Source: Geomobilimonas luticola (GTDB lineage Bacteria > Desulfobacterota > Desulfuromonadia > Geobacterales > Geobacteraceae). From it: a stretch of DNA of 64,000 nt. Below the pieces are notes generated by a model that saw nothing but the letters and a program-made list of their open reading frames with translations, was not told the DNA's origin and ran no database searches. The position numbers and the translations under genes were made by a program. Shown here piece by piece: positions 52,528-61,588 of this stretch. Position 1 is the stretch's first letter. Every line of letters starts with the position of its first letter. The stretch is from NCBI RefSeq assembly GCF_018476905.1, contig NZ_JAHCVK010000004.1, positions 124,001 to 188,000 of the forward strand, given 5' to 3'.

Positions 52528-53670
52528 TCAGGAATTCCGCAACCTTTCCACGAGGGGGGGCAACAGTGCCAGCACCCGGTCCACATCCTCCTCCGTACTT
52601 TCCGCTCCGAGCGAAAAACGGACAGAACCCCTGGCGTAGACAGGGTCCAGGTCCATGGCGGCAAGGACATGGGAGGGTTTGAGGGTTCCCGACGCGCAGG
52701 CGGAGCCGGACGAAACGGCTACGCCGGCAATATCGAGATTGAGAAGCAGCGAGTCGGCAGCCACATCCCGGAAGGAGATGTTGGAGGTATTGGGAAGTCG
52801 CTCCGTCGGATGGCCGTTCACCCTGGTGTGGGGAATCCGTTCACTAACTCCCCGCTCCAGGCGGTCGCGCAGGGTGGCCAGGCGCTGCGCCTCGTCGGCA
52901 AGCCCGGCCCCGGCCAGCTCACAGGCCTTGCCAAACGCCACGATGCCGGCCACATTTTCGGTGCCGGCCCTGCGGTTCCGTTCCTGGGATCCGCCGTTCA
53001 GGAGAGGGTGGAGTTTCGTCCCGGTCCGGACCAGGAGGGCGCCAACCCCCTTGGGGGCGCCGAGCTTGTGGCCGGAGATGGCGGCCAGCCCTATCCCCAT
53101 TTCCCTTACATTGACCGGCACCTTGCCGAAGGCCTGGACGGCATCGCAGTGGAAGCAGACCCGGCGTTCGGCAGCAAGGGAGGCTATCTCCTGCACGGGG
53201 GAAAGGGTGCCGGTCTCGTTGTTGGCGAACATGAGGGAGATGAGGAGGGTGCGGCCCGTTATGGCCGCCGCCAACTCGTCAAGGGCAGGCAGGCCGTGAC
53301 GGTCCACCTCCAGCCACGTAATGTCGTACCCCTGCTGTTCCAGCGCGAGACAGGTGTTGATAACCGCAGGATGCTCAACGCGGGAGGTGATGATGTGGTT
53401 ACCTTCTCCACGCCGGGCTGCAGCAACTCCCTTGATTGCCATGTTGTCGGCTTCCGTGCCACAGGAGGTGAACACCACTTCCACCGGCTCGCAGCCGGCC
53501 AGGGCAGCCACCCGCTCCCGCGCCTCCTCCACTGCCCCCCGAACCTGTCGACCGGCCCAGTGGATGCTCGACGGGTTGCCGAACTGCTGCCGGTAAAATG
53601 GCAACAACGCCTCCAACACCGCCGGTTTGACCGGTGTCGTGGCGTTGTAATCCAGGTAAATCAGCCCCAT
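52528..53670 (-). CDS. nifS: Cysteine desulfurase (NifS/IscS family)
   Basis: 380 residues, PLP enzyme. LIYLDYNATTPVKPAVLEAL opens the fold; the PLP Lys is in AISGHKLGAPKGVGALL, persulfide Cys in SSGSACASGTLKPSHVLAAM. Delivers sulfur for Fe-S clusters and for MnmA. Whether it is better called NifS or IscS cannot be settled; an IscU scaffold gene is not in the window. ATG at 53670 with GGGAG upstream; 19 bases after the iscR stop. Confidence 0.94.
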   Translation of the reverse strand: MGLIYLDYNATTPVKPAVLEALLPFYRQQFGNPSSIHWAGRQVRGAVEEARERVAALAGCEPVEVVFTSCGTEADNMAIKGVAAARRGEGNHIITSRVEHPAVINTCLALEQQGYDITWLEVDRHGLPALDELAAAITGRTLLISLMFANNETGTLSPVQEIASLAAERRVCFHCDAVQAFGKVPVNVREMGIGLAAISGHKLGAPKGVGALLVRTGTKLHPLLNGGSQERNRRAGTENVAGIVAFGKACELAGAGLADEAQRLATLRDRLERGVSERIPHTRVNGHPTERLPNTSNISFRDVAADSLLLNLDIAGVAVSSGSACASGTLKPSHVLAAMDLDPVYARGSVRFSLGAESTEEDVDRVLALLPPLVERLRNS

Positions 53671-53689
53671 GCTGTCGTACTCCCTGCGC

Positions 53690-54154
53690 TCAGCCCGTCG
53701 GTTGGCAGACGCCTTTTTCGTTATCTCCTCCACCTGCCGGCCTGGTTCGCGCCTCCCGCGTCAGGTCCGCCAGGGTGATGGAATCGAGAAACCCCTTGAT
53801 CCGCTCCCCCAACCCCTGCCAGACGGTATGGGTGAGACAGCGGGCACCTCGGCGGCAACTCCGGTCTCCCTCATCAAGGCAGGCCACGGGACTGAGCTGT
53901 TCTTCAACGGTTTCCACGATTTCACCGACCTTGATGGCCGATTCCTGGCGGGCCAGCACATACCCCCCGCCGGGGCCACGAACGCTTGTAACGATCTGTC
54001 CCTTTTTCAGGCGGAAGAACAGCTGCTCCAGGTAGTTGAGCGGGATCTCTTCCCGCCGGGAAATTTCTTTCAGCGACACCGGCCGCCCTTCGGAATAGAG
54101 GGAGAGGTCCACCATGGCCCGCACCGCGTATTGAGCCCGCGTGGAGAGACGCAC
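53690..54154 (-). CDS. iscR: Rrf2-family regulator (IscR-like)
   Basis: 154 residues: winged helix LSTRAQYAVRAMVDLSLYSE, EIPLNYLEQLFFRLKKGQIV, RGPGGGYVLAR, and three cysteines in ACLDEGDRSCRRGARCLTH (Cx6Cx5C) for an Fe-S cluster. It would sense Fe-S or sulfur status and repress this operon; the likely operator is at 54884-54908 upstream of cysE. Its gap to cysE is two bases. Confidence 0.92.
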   Translation of the reverse strand: MRLSTRAQYAVRAMVDLSLYSEGRPVSLKEISRREEIPLNYLEQLFFRLKKGQIVTSVRGPGGGYVLARQESAIKVGEIVETVEEQLSPVACLDEGDRSCRRGARCLTHTVWQGLGERIKGFLDSITLADLTREARTRPAGGGDNEKGVCQPTG

Positions 54155-54156
54155 GG

Positions 54157-54834
54157 TCAGGCCCCCTTGGAAATCTGCTGCTTCAGCGCCTCGTGCTCGG
54201 TCGCAAGAGCCTCATACTTCCGCTCCAACTCGCGGATCTGGTCGAACAGGCAGGCAATGGCCTTCGCCTCCGGATCGGGAAGCTTGCCGTGCTCCAGGTC
54301 CATCCTGTCGGCCGGCTTTTCCGTCGACACGACCACGCGACCGGGAATACCCACAACCGTGGAATTGGGAGGGACTTCCTTTACCACCACTGAATTGGAA
54401 CCCACCTTGCTTCCCCGGCCTACGGTAAACGGTCCGAGGATCTTGGCGCCGGAGCCGACCACCACGTTGTCCTCCAGGGTGGGATGCCGTTTAACCTTTT
54501 CCCAGCTCACCCCGCCAAGGGTTACCCCGTGATAGAGGGTCACGTTGTCGCCGATCTCGGCGGTCTCGCCGATCACCACCCCCATGCCATGATCGATGAA
54601 AAACCCCTTGCCGATGGTGGCGCCGGGATGAATCTCGATACCGGTGAAAAACCGTCCCAGATGGGAAATCAACCGGCCGATGAAATACTGTTCGTGCAGC
54701 CAGAACCAGTGGGCAACCCGGTAAAACCAGATGGCATGGAGCCCCGGATAGCAGAACATAACCTCGGGCACGCTCCGGGCCGCCGGGTCGCGGTCGAACA
54801 CCGCCTTTATGTCATTTTGCATGCGAGCAAACAT
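54157..54834 (-). CDS. cysE: Serine O-acetyltransferase
   Basis: 225 residues. Makes O-acetylserine, the precursor of cysteine. [15 protein letters not shown], the left-handed beta-helix hexapeptides, and [20 protein letters not shown] with catalytic Asp and His. The family form is short like the plant/epsilon type, with a helical C-terminus ([17 protein letters not shown]). ATG at 54834 with GGGGGAG. First gene of the sulfur operon. Confidence 0.95.
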   Translation of the reverse strand: MFARMQNDIKAVFDRDPAARSVPEVMFCYPGLHAIWFYRVAHWFWLHEQYFIGRLISHLGRFFTGIEIHPGATIGKGFFIDHGMGVVIGETAEIGDNVTLYHGVTLGGVSWEKVKRHPTLEDNVVVGSGAKILGPFTVGRGSKVGSNSVVVKEVPPNSTVVGIPGRVVVSTEKPADRMDLEHGKLPDPEAKAIACLFDQIRELERKYEALATEHEALKQQISKGA

Positions 54835-54883
54835 CGTCTCCCCCTTAGCTGCGGCTGTACCAAAAACCTCTTTCCTGAGTAAC

Positions 54884-54908
54884 ATACCTTACTATAATTG
54901 TCAAGTAT
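54884..54908 (-). promoter_or_regulatory. IscR type-1-like operator before cysE-iscR-nifS
   Basis: A 25-base imperfect palindrome: minus strand ATACTTGAC, seven AT-rich bases, GTAAGGTAT. Its length, ATA...TAT ends and GAC/GT spacing match the IscR/Rrf2 class 1 site, and it contains a TTGACA -35. Located 50 bases upstream of the cysE start, so autorepression of the operon by IscR is expected. Confidence 0.65.
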
Positions 54909-55043
54909 GCAATCGAATCCAAGGAGGAGATGCCCCTCCGCGGAACGCCCCAGTGCTGCGGTCAGCGCGTCAGAGGGAGAGGGAGTGGCGGGAACGGGAG
55001 GAAAATCGTGCCGATTCGCCGAGAAACTGGGGTGCAGAAGATT

Positions 55044-57086
55044 TCAGGAGGAAGGACAGCTCGGAAGGGTAAAGGTGAAGATGCTCCCCTTCTGGGGAGC
55101 GCTGTCGACCCACAGGTCTCCCTTGTGGGCCGCGATGATGCGCTTGCAGATGGTGAGGCCGAGACCGCTCCCTTTCCTGGGGCCGCTGGTCGCACCGACC
55201 TGGCAGAATTCGTCGAAAATCTTGCTGTGGCATTCTTCGGGGATTCCCACGCCAGTGTCGCTGACGGTCACCCGGACATGTTCGCCATGGCGTCCCGCCG
55301 AAATGCCGATCCCACCCCCGGGGGGCGTGAATTTAATGGCGTTACCGATCAGGTTGGTGAGAACGCACGCTATCTGGGCAGGATCGAAGCAGGCCGAAAG
55401 TTCTTCGTCAATCGGCTCGATGGAGATGTGCAGACCATTTTGCTCCGCATAGGGTGCGAGGACAGAGTAGACGTCCCGAATGGGTTCGATGATTTTTTTC
55501 TCTCCCAGGTTCAGGGTGGGGCCACCGCTCTCGATCCTGGCAAGGTCGAGCATGCTGTCTATCAGGTCCACCAGCCGCTCGCCACTCTCCACTGCCGCTT
55601 TCAGATACTGCCGCTGGGTCTCGGTCAGGGTCCCGGCGTCACTCTCGCCGAGAAGGGCGCAGTAGCTGTACATGATACTGACGGGGATGCGCAACTCGTG
55701 GGTGGCCGTACGGATGAATTCCGACTTGAGCCGGTCCAGGCTCCGCAATCGCTCATTGGCATCTTGCAACTGCTTCTGAAAGCGGCGTTCTTCGGTGACA
55801 TCGGTGAAGGAGCAGATGAGGTACCTTCCGTCAAGCCGGTAGTCGCTCACCGACATTGATACGTGGAGCTTCTCCTCCCCCTTGGTGAGAAAAACCAGAT
55901 CACACCGGCGCCGGTATTCGCGGCCGACAAAGAAACTCAGATGGTTTTCCAGGGCATCCTGCCGGCATTCATCCGCAACGATATCAGCAAGGCCAAGATC
56001 AAGTACCTCATTGCGTGAGTAACCGAGCATTGCCAAGGCGCTTCTGTTGACGTACACCAACTCCCCCCGGGCATTGAGAGCCATAAGCCCATCCGATGCA
56101 TGCTCAAAGAGGAATTCAAAAAGAGCTTTTTCCCGCAGCTCCCGCTCCAGTCGCTCCTTGACCTCGCGCAACTCCTGGGACTCTCCCCGAGCCTTTTCGT
56201 AGAGGTAGGCATTTTTCAGCGCGGAGGCCGAGACATTGGCCACCAGTTCGCAGAATCGAAGCTCGCGGCTGGAAAATGAATTGCCGGCGCGGGCAGTCCT
56301 CAGCATGAGCGTGCCTATCACCTCGTTCCGGTAGATGACGGGCAGCACGAGAATCGAGGAGAACGCCAGCCCTGAGATATGTTCCCTCACCTCCCGCATG
56401 AGCGGATGATTCTTCACATCTTCCAGGACGAGGGATTTGCCGGTACGGATCACTTCGCGGATCTCCGGATACCGATCCAGCGTTATCCGTAAGCCATTGA
56501 TGCCGGGGTCGTCACTGGATGCCAGCACATAGCCGTAGTCGTCCCCCTCTGACAAACGGACAATGGAACAACGCAGTACGTCCATGTTGCCGGCAATTTT
56601 TTCAACGATGATCTGAAGAATGCGCCGTGTATCAAGACTTGAGGTGATGGCCTGGGAAATCTCCAGCAGAATCCCCGTGTCCGTGACCTCCTGGCGAAGC
56701 ATCTCGGTGGATGACCGTTTTGCCAGGTTGGAGTTGATCCGCGCCAGCAGTTCGTGACTCGCAAACGGCTTGTTGAGATAATCGTCCGCCCCGGCCGCAA
56801 AGGCGTCAACCAGTTTATTCTTTTCCTTGTTCGCCGTCAGCACGATTACCGGTATGGACGCAGTTTGTGGATCAGCCTTGAGCCGACGACATGCTTCAAT
56901 GCCATCCAGGCCCGGCATCACCATGTCCATCATTATCAAATCCGGCTGGAATGTGGCAGCCAGCGCACACGCGGCTGCACCATCGGCCGCCTCCGCAACC
57001 AGCATTCCCGCGGCAAGGAGTTCGTCGTGCAAGAGTTGCCGGGCAAACGCCTGGTCATCTACTATGAGAATTTTTGGTAGTGCCAT
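55044..57086 (-). CDS. REC-GAF-PAS sensor histidine kinase
   Basis: 680 residues: receiver (about 1-120; ILIVDDQAFARQLLHDE, Asp in LIMMDMVMPGLDG, Lys in LNKPFASHE), GAF (about 145-295), PAS (about 325-435; FLFEHASDGLMALNARGELV), HisKA with His in TATHELRIPVSIMYSY, and HATPase with LTNLIGNAIKFTPPG, DTGVGIPEECHSKIF and GSGLGLTICKRI. Cytosolic hybrid sensor, probably phosphorylated at its N-terminal receiver. The ATG at 57086 has GGAG. No clear partner nearby. Confidence 0.92.
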   Translation of the reverse strand: MALPKILIVDDQAFARQLLHDELLAAGMLVAEAADGAAACALAATFQPDLIMMDMVMPGLDGIEACRRLKADPQTASIPVIVLTANKEKNKLVDAFAAGADDYLNKPFASHELLARINSNLAKRSSTEMLRQEVTDTGILLEISQAITSSLDTRRILQIIVEKIAGNMDVLRCSIVRLSEGDDYGYVLASSDDPGINGLRITLDRYPEIREVIRTGKSLVLEDVKNHPLMREVREHISGLAFSSILVLPVIYRNEVIGTLMLRTARAGNSFSSRELRFCELVANVSASALKNAYLYEKARGESQELREVKERLERELREKALFEFLFEHASDGLMALNARGELVYVNRSALAMLGYSRNEVLDLGLADIVADECRQDALENHLSFFVGREYRRRCDLVFLTKGEEKLHVSMSVSDYRLDGRYLICSFTDVTEERRFQKQLQDANERLRSLDRLKSEFIRTATHELRIPVSIMYSYCALLGESDAGTLTETQRQYLKAAVESGERLVDLIDSMLDLARIESGGPTLNLGEKKIIEPIRDVYSVLAPYAEQNGLHISIEPIDEELSACFDPAQIACVLTNLIGNAIKFTPPGGGIGISAGRHGEHVRVTVSDTGVGIPEECHSKIFDEFCQVGATSGPRKGSGLGLTICKRIIAAHKGDLWVDSAPQKGSIFTFTLPSCPSS

Positions 57087-57106
57087 AAGCTCCAAGCCCC
57101 ACGACT

Positions 57107-57145
57107 TCAATGGTATAAAAAATTGTGCAATTTACATACCATTGA
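57107..57145. promoter_or_regulatory. Perfect palindrome upstream of the sensor kinase
   Basis: TCAATGGTAT (57107-57116) pairs with ATACCATTGA (57136-57145), with an inner AAATTG-TG-CAATTT. It lies 21 bases before the kinase start codon and could be a repressor operator or a 5' mRNA hairpin. A terminator is unlikely since no T run follows. Confidence 0.6.
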
Positions 57146-57591
57146 TTCGTGTATCCATATAAACCATAACGGCTACCGACCTCTCGTACCTGGGCGAGCG
57201 AGTAACACATGCTCTGCCAGCAAAAATATGTCAGAGAAATTAGCCCGTTAGCGCAGACGCCCTCTGTCCGCAAATTCATTCACGCAAAAACAGAGCAGAC
57301 ACACGCACCCACTACTTGTAAATTTGTCTAACAATTCACATATTTCACTCTCAAGACTTTACGCCATATAACTGTGAGCGCGACCTTACCACAACAACAT
57401 AGCATGCACTGCTCAGCTAAATGGCGATGCTGTTATTTTTTAGAGATATATCTCAAAATAAGGGCCTACTCTGATGTTAAGTAACTTGGGCCAAATAACC
57501 AAACCTATGGTTTGAGTTTACGGGGTTTCCTCGTTAGACCAAGGGACATATCATGTAATGCTACCTGACCTGCGTCAAATTACTTGCACAT
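57146..57591. other. AT-rich non-coding stretch
   Basis: About 450 bases with AT content higher than the neighbours, between the kinase and tRNA-Leu. Notable bits: CAAACC-TAT-GGTTTG (about 57522-57536) and GGGCC ... GGGCC at about 57463-57494. No gene, riboswitch or RNA family could be recognised. Confidence 0.35.
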
Positions 57592-57618
57592 AAAAAAAGA
57601 GGTAGACTAGTGTCTACC
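57592..57618 (-). terminator. Terminator of tRNA-Leu
   Basis: GGTAGAC-TAGT-GTCTACC stem (57601-57618) followed on the minus strand by TCTTTTTTT (57592-57600). Located 38 bases after the tRNA 3' end. Confidence 0.9.
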
Positions 57619-57655
57619 CCTTAACCTAATTGTTTAACACAATCATCTATTTACA

Positions 57656-57742
57656 TGGTGCCCGAAGCCGGGGTCGAACCGGCACAGCCTTGCGACCGAG
57701 GGATTTTAAGTCCCTTGCGTCTACCAATTCCGCCATTCGGGC
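57656..57742 (-). tRNA. tRNA-Leu(UAA)
   Basis: 87 bases with encoded CCA (57656-57658). Acceptor GCCCGAA/TTCGGGC pairs; D-arm GCGGAATTGGTAGACGC, anticodon loop CTTAAAA with TAA at 34-36 in stem AGGGA/TCCCT, long variable arm (class II tRNA) and T-loop GGTTCGACCCC. Reads UUA/UUG. Own terminator downstream; no att-like repeat of its 3' end found nearby. Confidence 0.97.
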
Positions 57743-57785
57743 CTTATCCGGTCTCTTTCGCCGCGGTGAATCCCGGGATAAACAA

Positions 57786-57823
57786 ACGGGAGGAGAATAT
57801 CACAAGGTGATTTCCCCTCCCGC
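57786..57823 (-). terminator. Terminator of the rpsA-ihfB transcript
   Basis: CGGGAGG (57787-57793) pairs with CCTCCCG (57816-57822), with an inner ATCAC/GTGAT; a T-containing run follows on the minus strand. Just after ihfB and before tRNA-Leu. Confidence 0.75.
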
Positions 57824-57847
57824 TAGAGACAAAACCGCTGCCACCGA

Positions 57848-58132
57848 TCAGTCGAGGGTATTGACCCGTTCCCGCAGGTCCTTGCCGGTCTTGAAGAATG
57901 GTGTCCGCTTGGCCGGAATCCTGACGACTTCGCCGCTCTTCGGATTACGCGCCTCGCGCGGTCCCCGCTCGCGTATGGTGAAACTGCCGAATCCGCGGAT
58001 TTCAACCTTCTCTCCCTTTTTCAGGGCAGCGCTCATGGCATCGAACACCAGGTTGACCACCAGCTCGGATTCCTTGCGGGTCAACACACTGTTGGCCTCT
58101 ACTATTTTTTCTACGAGTTCACTTTTTGTCAT
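57848..58132 (-). CDS. ihfB: Integration host factor beta-type DNA-binding protein
   Basis: 94 residues, HU/IHF family: MTKSELVEKIVEANSVLTRK, and the signature GFGSFTIRERGPREARNPKSG containing the DNA-bending Pro-loop (ARNPKSGEVVRIPAKRTPFF). Its position after rpsA fits ihfB rather than HU. ATG at 58132 with AGAGG; GTG at 58138 is an unlikely alternative. Bends DNA and acts in transcription, replication and recombination. Confidence 0.9.
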   Translation of the reverse strand: MTKSELVEKIVEANSVLTRKESELVVNLVFDAMSAALKKGEKVEIRGFGSFTIRERGPREARNPKSGEVVRIPAKRTPFFKTGKDLRERVNTLD

Positions 58133-58171
58133 ACGCACACCTCTTCCCTGCAGTTTGCTTTCGGCTTCACG

Positions 58172-59932
58172 TTACTTGTCGCCATTGCCGTTTTTCTTGA
58201 CCTCTTTCAGCAGGTCGCCGAGATTGGACGTCGCCTCTCCCTTGGACCCCATGAACGCCTCGAACTCGGCCTTTTCCAGCGCGCTCTGCAACGACTTGAT
58301 GGAAAGCCCGATCTTGCGGTCGACGGTATCAACATTGAGAACCACCGCCTCAAGTTCGTCCCCCACGTTGCAGAATCCTTTCGGAGAGGCAAGTTTCTCG
58401 TGGGAAAGCTCAGAAACATGAACGAGCCCCTCGATCCCTTCTTCAAGTTCAAGGAAAACACCAAAATCGGTAACAGAGGAAACCTTCCCCACAACACGGG
58501 TACCAGGACGGTATTTGCCGGGGATTTCACTCCAGGGGTCGGGGGTAAGCTGCTTTATACCGAGGGAAAGCCGCTCGTTGGCCACGTCGATGTTCAGGAT
58601 TACCGCCTGGACCGTCTCTCCTTTGCTGTATATTTCGCCGGGATGCTTGATCCGCTTGGTCCAGGATATATCCGACACATGCACCAGTCCGTCGATACCA
58701 TCCTCGATACCGATGAACATGCCGAAGTCGGTAATGTTCTTGATCTGTCCCTCAATCTTGGTGCCGACCGGATAACGCTCGCCGACCACGGTCCAGGGGT
58801 TGACGGATGTCTGCTTGAGGCCGAGGGATATCCTGCGGTTCCCCGGATCGACACCGAGAACGACCGCCTCGACCTCTTCGCCAACCTTCAGCAACTCGGA
58901 GGGATGGCGGACCCGCTTTGTCCAGGACATCTCGGAGATGTGCACCAGCCCTTCGACCCCTTCCTCAAGGGCAATGAACGCCCCATACTCGGTCAGGCTG
59001 ACCACCTTCCCCCGAACACGCTCACCCGCCTGGTACTTCGCTTCAACGTTGAGCCACGGATCGGGCATGGCCTGCTTCATGCCAAGGGAAATTTTCCCCT
59101 TGGCGCGGTCGAACTTCAGCACCATGACCTTGACCGTGTCGCCAACCTTGATAAGTTCACCCGGATGGGTCAGGCGCCCCCAGGACATGTCGGTAATATG
59201 AAGCAGGCCATCCAGCCCCCCCAGGTCGACGAATGCACCGTAATCGGTGATGTTCTTCACGACCCCGTCGACCACCTGGCCTTCGGCCAGTGTCGAAAGG
59301 GTGTCTTCCCGCGCCTTGTCCCTCTCCACTTCCAGCAGGACCCGGCGGGAAAGGACAATGTTCCCCCGTTTGCGGTTCATCTTGAGTATCTTGAAGGTGG
59401 CGGTCTGCCCCACATACCGGTCGAGGTTTCCTCCGGGACGCAGATCGACTTGGGAAGCAGGCAGGAAGCCGGTTATGCCGCCGATATCCACATTGAGGCC
59501 ACCCTTGACCTTCGCGACAATCTTCCCTTCGACATCGCCCCCTTCGCCACCTGCTTCGGCGATCCTGTCCCAGACGAGATGGGCCTGGGCCTTTTTCTTC
59601 GAGAGAACGATGTACCCCAGTTCGTTTTCACGCCGCTCGAACAGGACCTCGACCGGATCCCCCACCTTGACGGTCAACTGGCCGTTTTCGTCCATGAATT
59701 CATTGGCCGGAACGCACCCCTCGGACTTGTACCCCACATCGACCAGTACGTAATCGGGCGAAATCTGCACCACGACGCCGCGCACAATCTCTCCGACGCG
59801 AAGTTGTTTCAGGCTGTCCTGGAACATCTCCTCGAATTCACCGCCGCTCCCCTGGTCCAGTTCATCATCCGTATCATGAAAGCGCTTGATCGGCATTTCT
59901 TTCTGCCGTTTCATCCGTTTTTCATCCATCAT
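58172..59932 (-). CDS. rpsA: 30S ribosomal protein S1
   Basis: 586 residues with six S1 OB-fold repeats (about 45-115, 128-197, 213-283, 298-370, 385-457, 472-542), e.g. DYVLVDVGYKSEGCVPANEF and VVKNITDYGAFVDLGGLDGL, and TEYGAFIALEEGVEGLVHIS. Binds mRNA on the small subunit and helps initiation on weak ribosome sites. It starts with two ATGs after GAGGGGG. Part of the aroA-cmk-(ispH)-rpsA-ihfB set; a hairpin TTAGCA-AATG-TGCTAA in its leader (59986-60001) may be regulatory. Confidence 0.96.
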   Translation of the reverse strand: MMDEKRMKRQKEMPIKRFHDTDDELDQGSGGEFEEMFQDSLKQLRVGEIVRGVVVQISPDYVLVDVGYKSEGCVPANEFMDENGQLTVKVGDPVEVLFERRENELGYIVLSKKKAQAHLVWDRIAEAGGEGGDVEGKIVAKVKGGLNVDIGGITGFLPASQVDLRPGGNLDRYVGQTATFKILKMNRKRGNIVLSRRVLLEVERDKAREDTLSTLAEGQVVDGVVKNITDYGAFVDLGGLDGLLHITDMSWGRLTHPGELIKVGDTVKVMVLKFDRAKGKISLGMKQAMPDPWLNVEAKYQAGERVRGKVVSLTEYGAFIALEEGVEGLVHISEMSWTKRVRHPSELLKVGEEVEAVVLGVDPGNRRISLGLKQTSVNPWTVVGERYPVGTKIEGQIKNITDFGMFIGIEDGIDGLVHVSDISWTKRIKHPGEIYSKGETVQAVILNIDVANERLSLGIKQLTPDPWSEIPGKYRPGTRVVGKVSSVTDFGVFLELEEGIEGLVHVSELSHEKLASPKGFCNVGDELEAVVLNVDTVDRKIGLSIKSLQSALEKAEFEAFMGSKGEATSNLGDLLKEVKKNGNGDK

Positions 59933-60008
59933 TAACCAAGTACCCCCTCAAATATTTGCCATTCGCTTAAGCATGTTAAATTAGCACATTTGCTAAAAAA
60001 TTCAACGG

Positions 60009-60851
60009 TTATTTATTGCGGTTTATCTGTTGGATACGCTCCACCACCTCATCGATCAGCCACTTGGGGGTTGAAGCCCCGGCAGTCACCCCCACCCGCT
60101 CTACCTTGTCAAACCACGCCGGGTTGAGTTCCTGGGCCGTCTCGATCTGAAAGGACTTCGGCTGGAGTTCGGTACAGACCTCCGTAAGCCGCTTGGTATT
60201 GGCGCTGTTGTAGCCACCGATTACTACCATGCAATCGACCTGCCGTGCAAGCTCTTTGGCTTCCTCCTGCCGAATTGCCGTGGCATCACAGATGGTGTTG
60301 AATACCCGGATCTCGCCCCCCCTGGCCAGGCATTTCATCACCACATTCTGGAGATTTTCGAATGACTGGGTAGTCTGGGCAACCACGCCGATTTTCCCCA
60401 TCTTGGGAAGCCGGGACGCCTCCTCGTCGGAACCGACAACATAGACCTTTCCCGTGGCATAGGAAACAATCCCCTGCACCTCGGGGTGGTCGGCATCACC
60501 TACGACAACCACGTCATAACCTGACTGGGAGAGGCTTTTCACGTGTTCCTGTGCCTTTTTGACAAAGGGACAGGTGGCATCGATTATGTCGAGCTCCTTG
60601 CGGACAGCCTCTTCCAGTTCTTCGGCCGCGACGCCGTGGGAACGGATGATAATCGTGGCATCGGACAGGCCGGCCAGGTCCTTGCGAACCTTTACCCCCA
60701 TTTCCTCGAGCTTCTGCACCACCTGGGGGGAGTGTATGATCGGTCCGAGGGTGAACGTATTCCTCTTCTCCTTTGCAGCCTCGAAGGCCATCTGGGTGGC
60801 CCGTTTGACGCCGAAACAGAATCCGGCCCGTTTGGCAACAATGATTTCCAT
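60009..60851 (-). CDS. ispH: 4-hydroxy-3-methylbut-2-enyl diphosphate reductase
   Basis: 280 residues. Last step of the MEP pathway, making IPP and DMAPP with a [4Fe-4S] cluster. Cluster cysteines in AGFCFGVKRATQ, DATCPFVKKAQEH and NTICDATAIRQ; conserved His in GPIIHSPQVV and TEVCT region. Its place between cmk and rpsA is common in clostridia and deltaproteobacteria. Start ATG two bases after the cmk stop. Confidence 0.96.
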   Translation of the reverse strand: MEIIVAKRAGFCFGVKRATQMAFEAAKEKRNTFTLGPIIHSPQVVQKLEEMGVKVRKDLAGLSDATIIIRSHGVAAEELEEAVRKELDIIDATCPFVKKAQEHVKSLSQSGYDVVVVGDADHPEVQGIVSYATGKVYVVGSDEEASRLPKMGKIGVVAQTTQSFENLQNVVMKCLARGGEIRVFNTICDATAIRQEEAKELARQVDCMVVIGGYNSANTKRLTEVCTELQPKSFQIETAQELNPAWFDKVERVGVTAGASTPKWLIDEVVERIQQINRNK

Positions 60852-60853
60852 GC

Positions 60854-61588
60854 TTAAGACTCCCTACGGGTCGCAGGAGCTGGTTCCAGCCCCTTGCCCC
60901 CTAATCCTGCCTCGATAACTGCCGTCATCCGTTCCAGCACCTCCTCGATGGAAAGCCCGGAGGAATCGATGTCAATGGCGTCCGCCGCCCGCCGCAGGGG
61001 GGCGTGTTCACGCTCTTCATCCTGTTTGTCCCGCTGGACAACGGCGGCAATGGTTTCTTCGAGGGAAATATTTTCCCCTCTGGCTCTGAGCTCCAGATAC
61101 CGGCGCCGGCCCCGCTCCTCCGCCGAAGCGGAAAGGAAGAATTTGACGTCCGCATCGGGGAAAACCACCGTCCCGATGTCACGCCCCTCCAGAACCACCC
61201 CGCCTGCGCTCCCCATCTGCCGCTGCAGTTCGAGGAGAAAATCCCTTACCACCTTCTGGGCAGAGATTGCCGAAGTGAGCAGACTGATTTCCGGCGTCCT
61301 GATGGCACGGGAAACGTCCTCACCGTTGAGCAGCACCTGGCAGCAGCCGTTGGTGCGTTCAAAGGAGATGGTGCACTCATGGCAAATGCGGGCAAGGGCA
61401 GGTTGGTCGTCCGGCGAAACCCCGGCCCGACGGACCGCAAGCGCTACGGTCCGGAACATGGCTCCGGTATCTATGTGGATGTAGCCGAGCCGGTCGGCCA
61501 GAAGCTTGGTTATGGTGCTCTTGCCGGCGCCGGAGGGGCCGTCGATGGCGATAATCAGACGCTTATGCCCCGCCCCCGAAGCGCTCAC
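60854..61588 (-). CDS. cmk: Cytidylate kinase
   Basis: 244 residues. Phosphorylates CMP and dCMP. P-loop IAIDGPSGAGKSTITKLLAD, YIHIDTGAMFRTVALAVRR, EGRDIGTVVFPDADVKFFL (NMP binding) and SAEERGRRRYLEL. The start is a GTG overlapping the aroA stop (GTGA). Confidence 0.94.
   Translation of the reverse strand: MSASGAGHKRLIIAIDGPSGAGKSTITKLLADRLGYIHIDTGAMFRTVALAVRRAGVSPDDQPALARICHECTISFERTNGCCQVLLNGEDVSRAIRTPEISLLTSAISAQKVVRDFLLELQRQMGSAGGVVLEGRDIGTVVFPDADVKFFLSASAEERGRRRYLELRARGENISLEETIAAVVQRDKQDEEREHAPLRRAADAIDIDSSGLSIEEVLERMTAVIEAGLGGKGLEPAPATRRES

Noticed and set aside
51577-53778. 733-codon open frame opposite mnmA and nifS
   Set aside because: Antisense to two well-conserved genes and without family features.
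57440-57560. Possible riboswitch (GEMM-like) near CCAAACC/GGTTTG
   Set aside because: The conserved GEMM core and tetraloop receptor could not be recognised, and the neighbouring genes are not typical targets.
57146-57742. Integrative element at tRNA-Leu
   Set aside because: No integrase and no repeated copy of the tRNA 3' end within the stretch.
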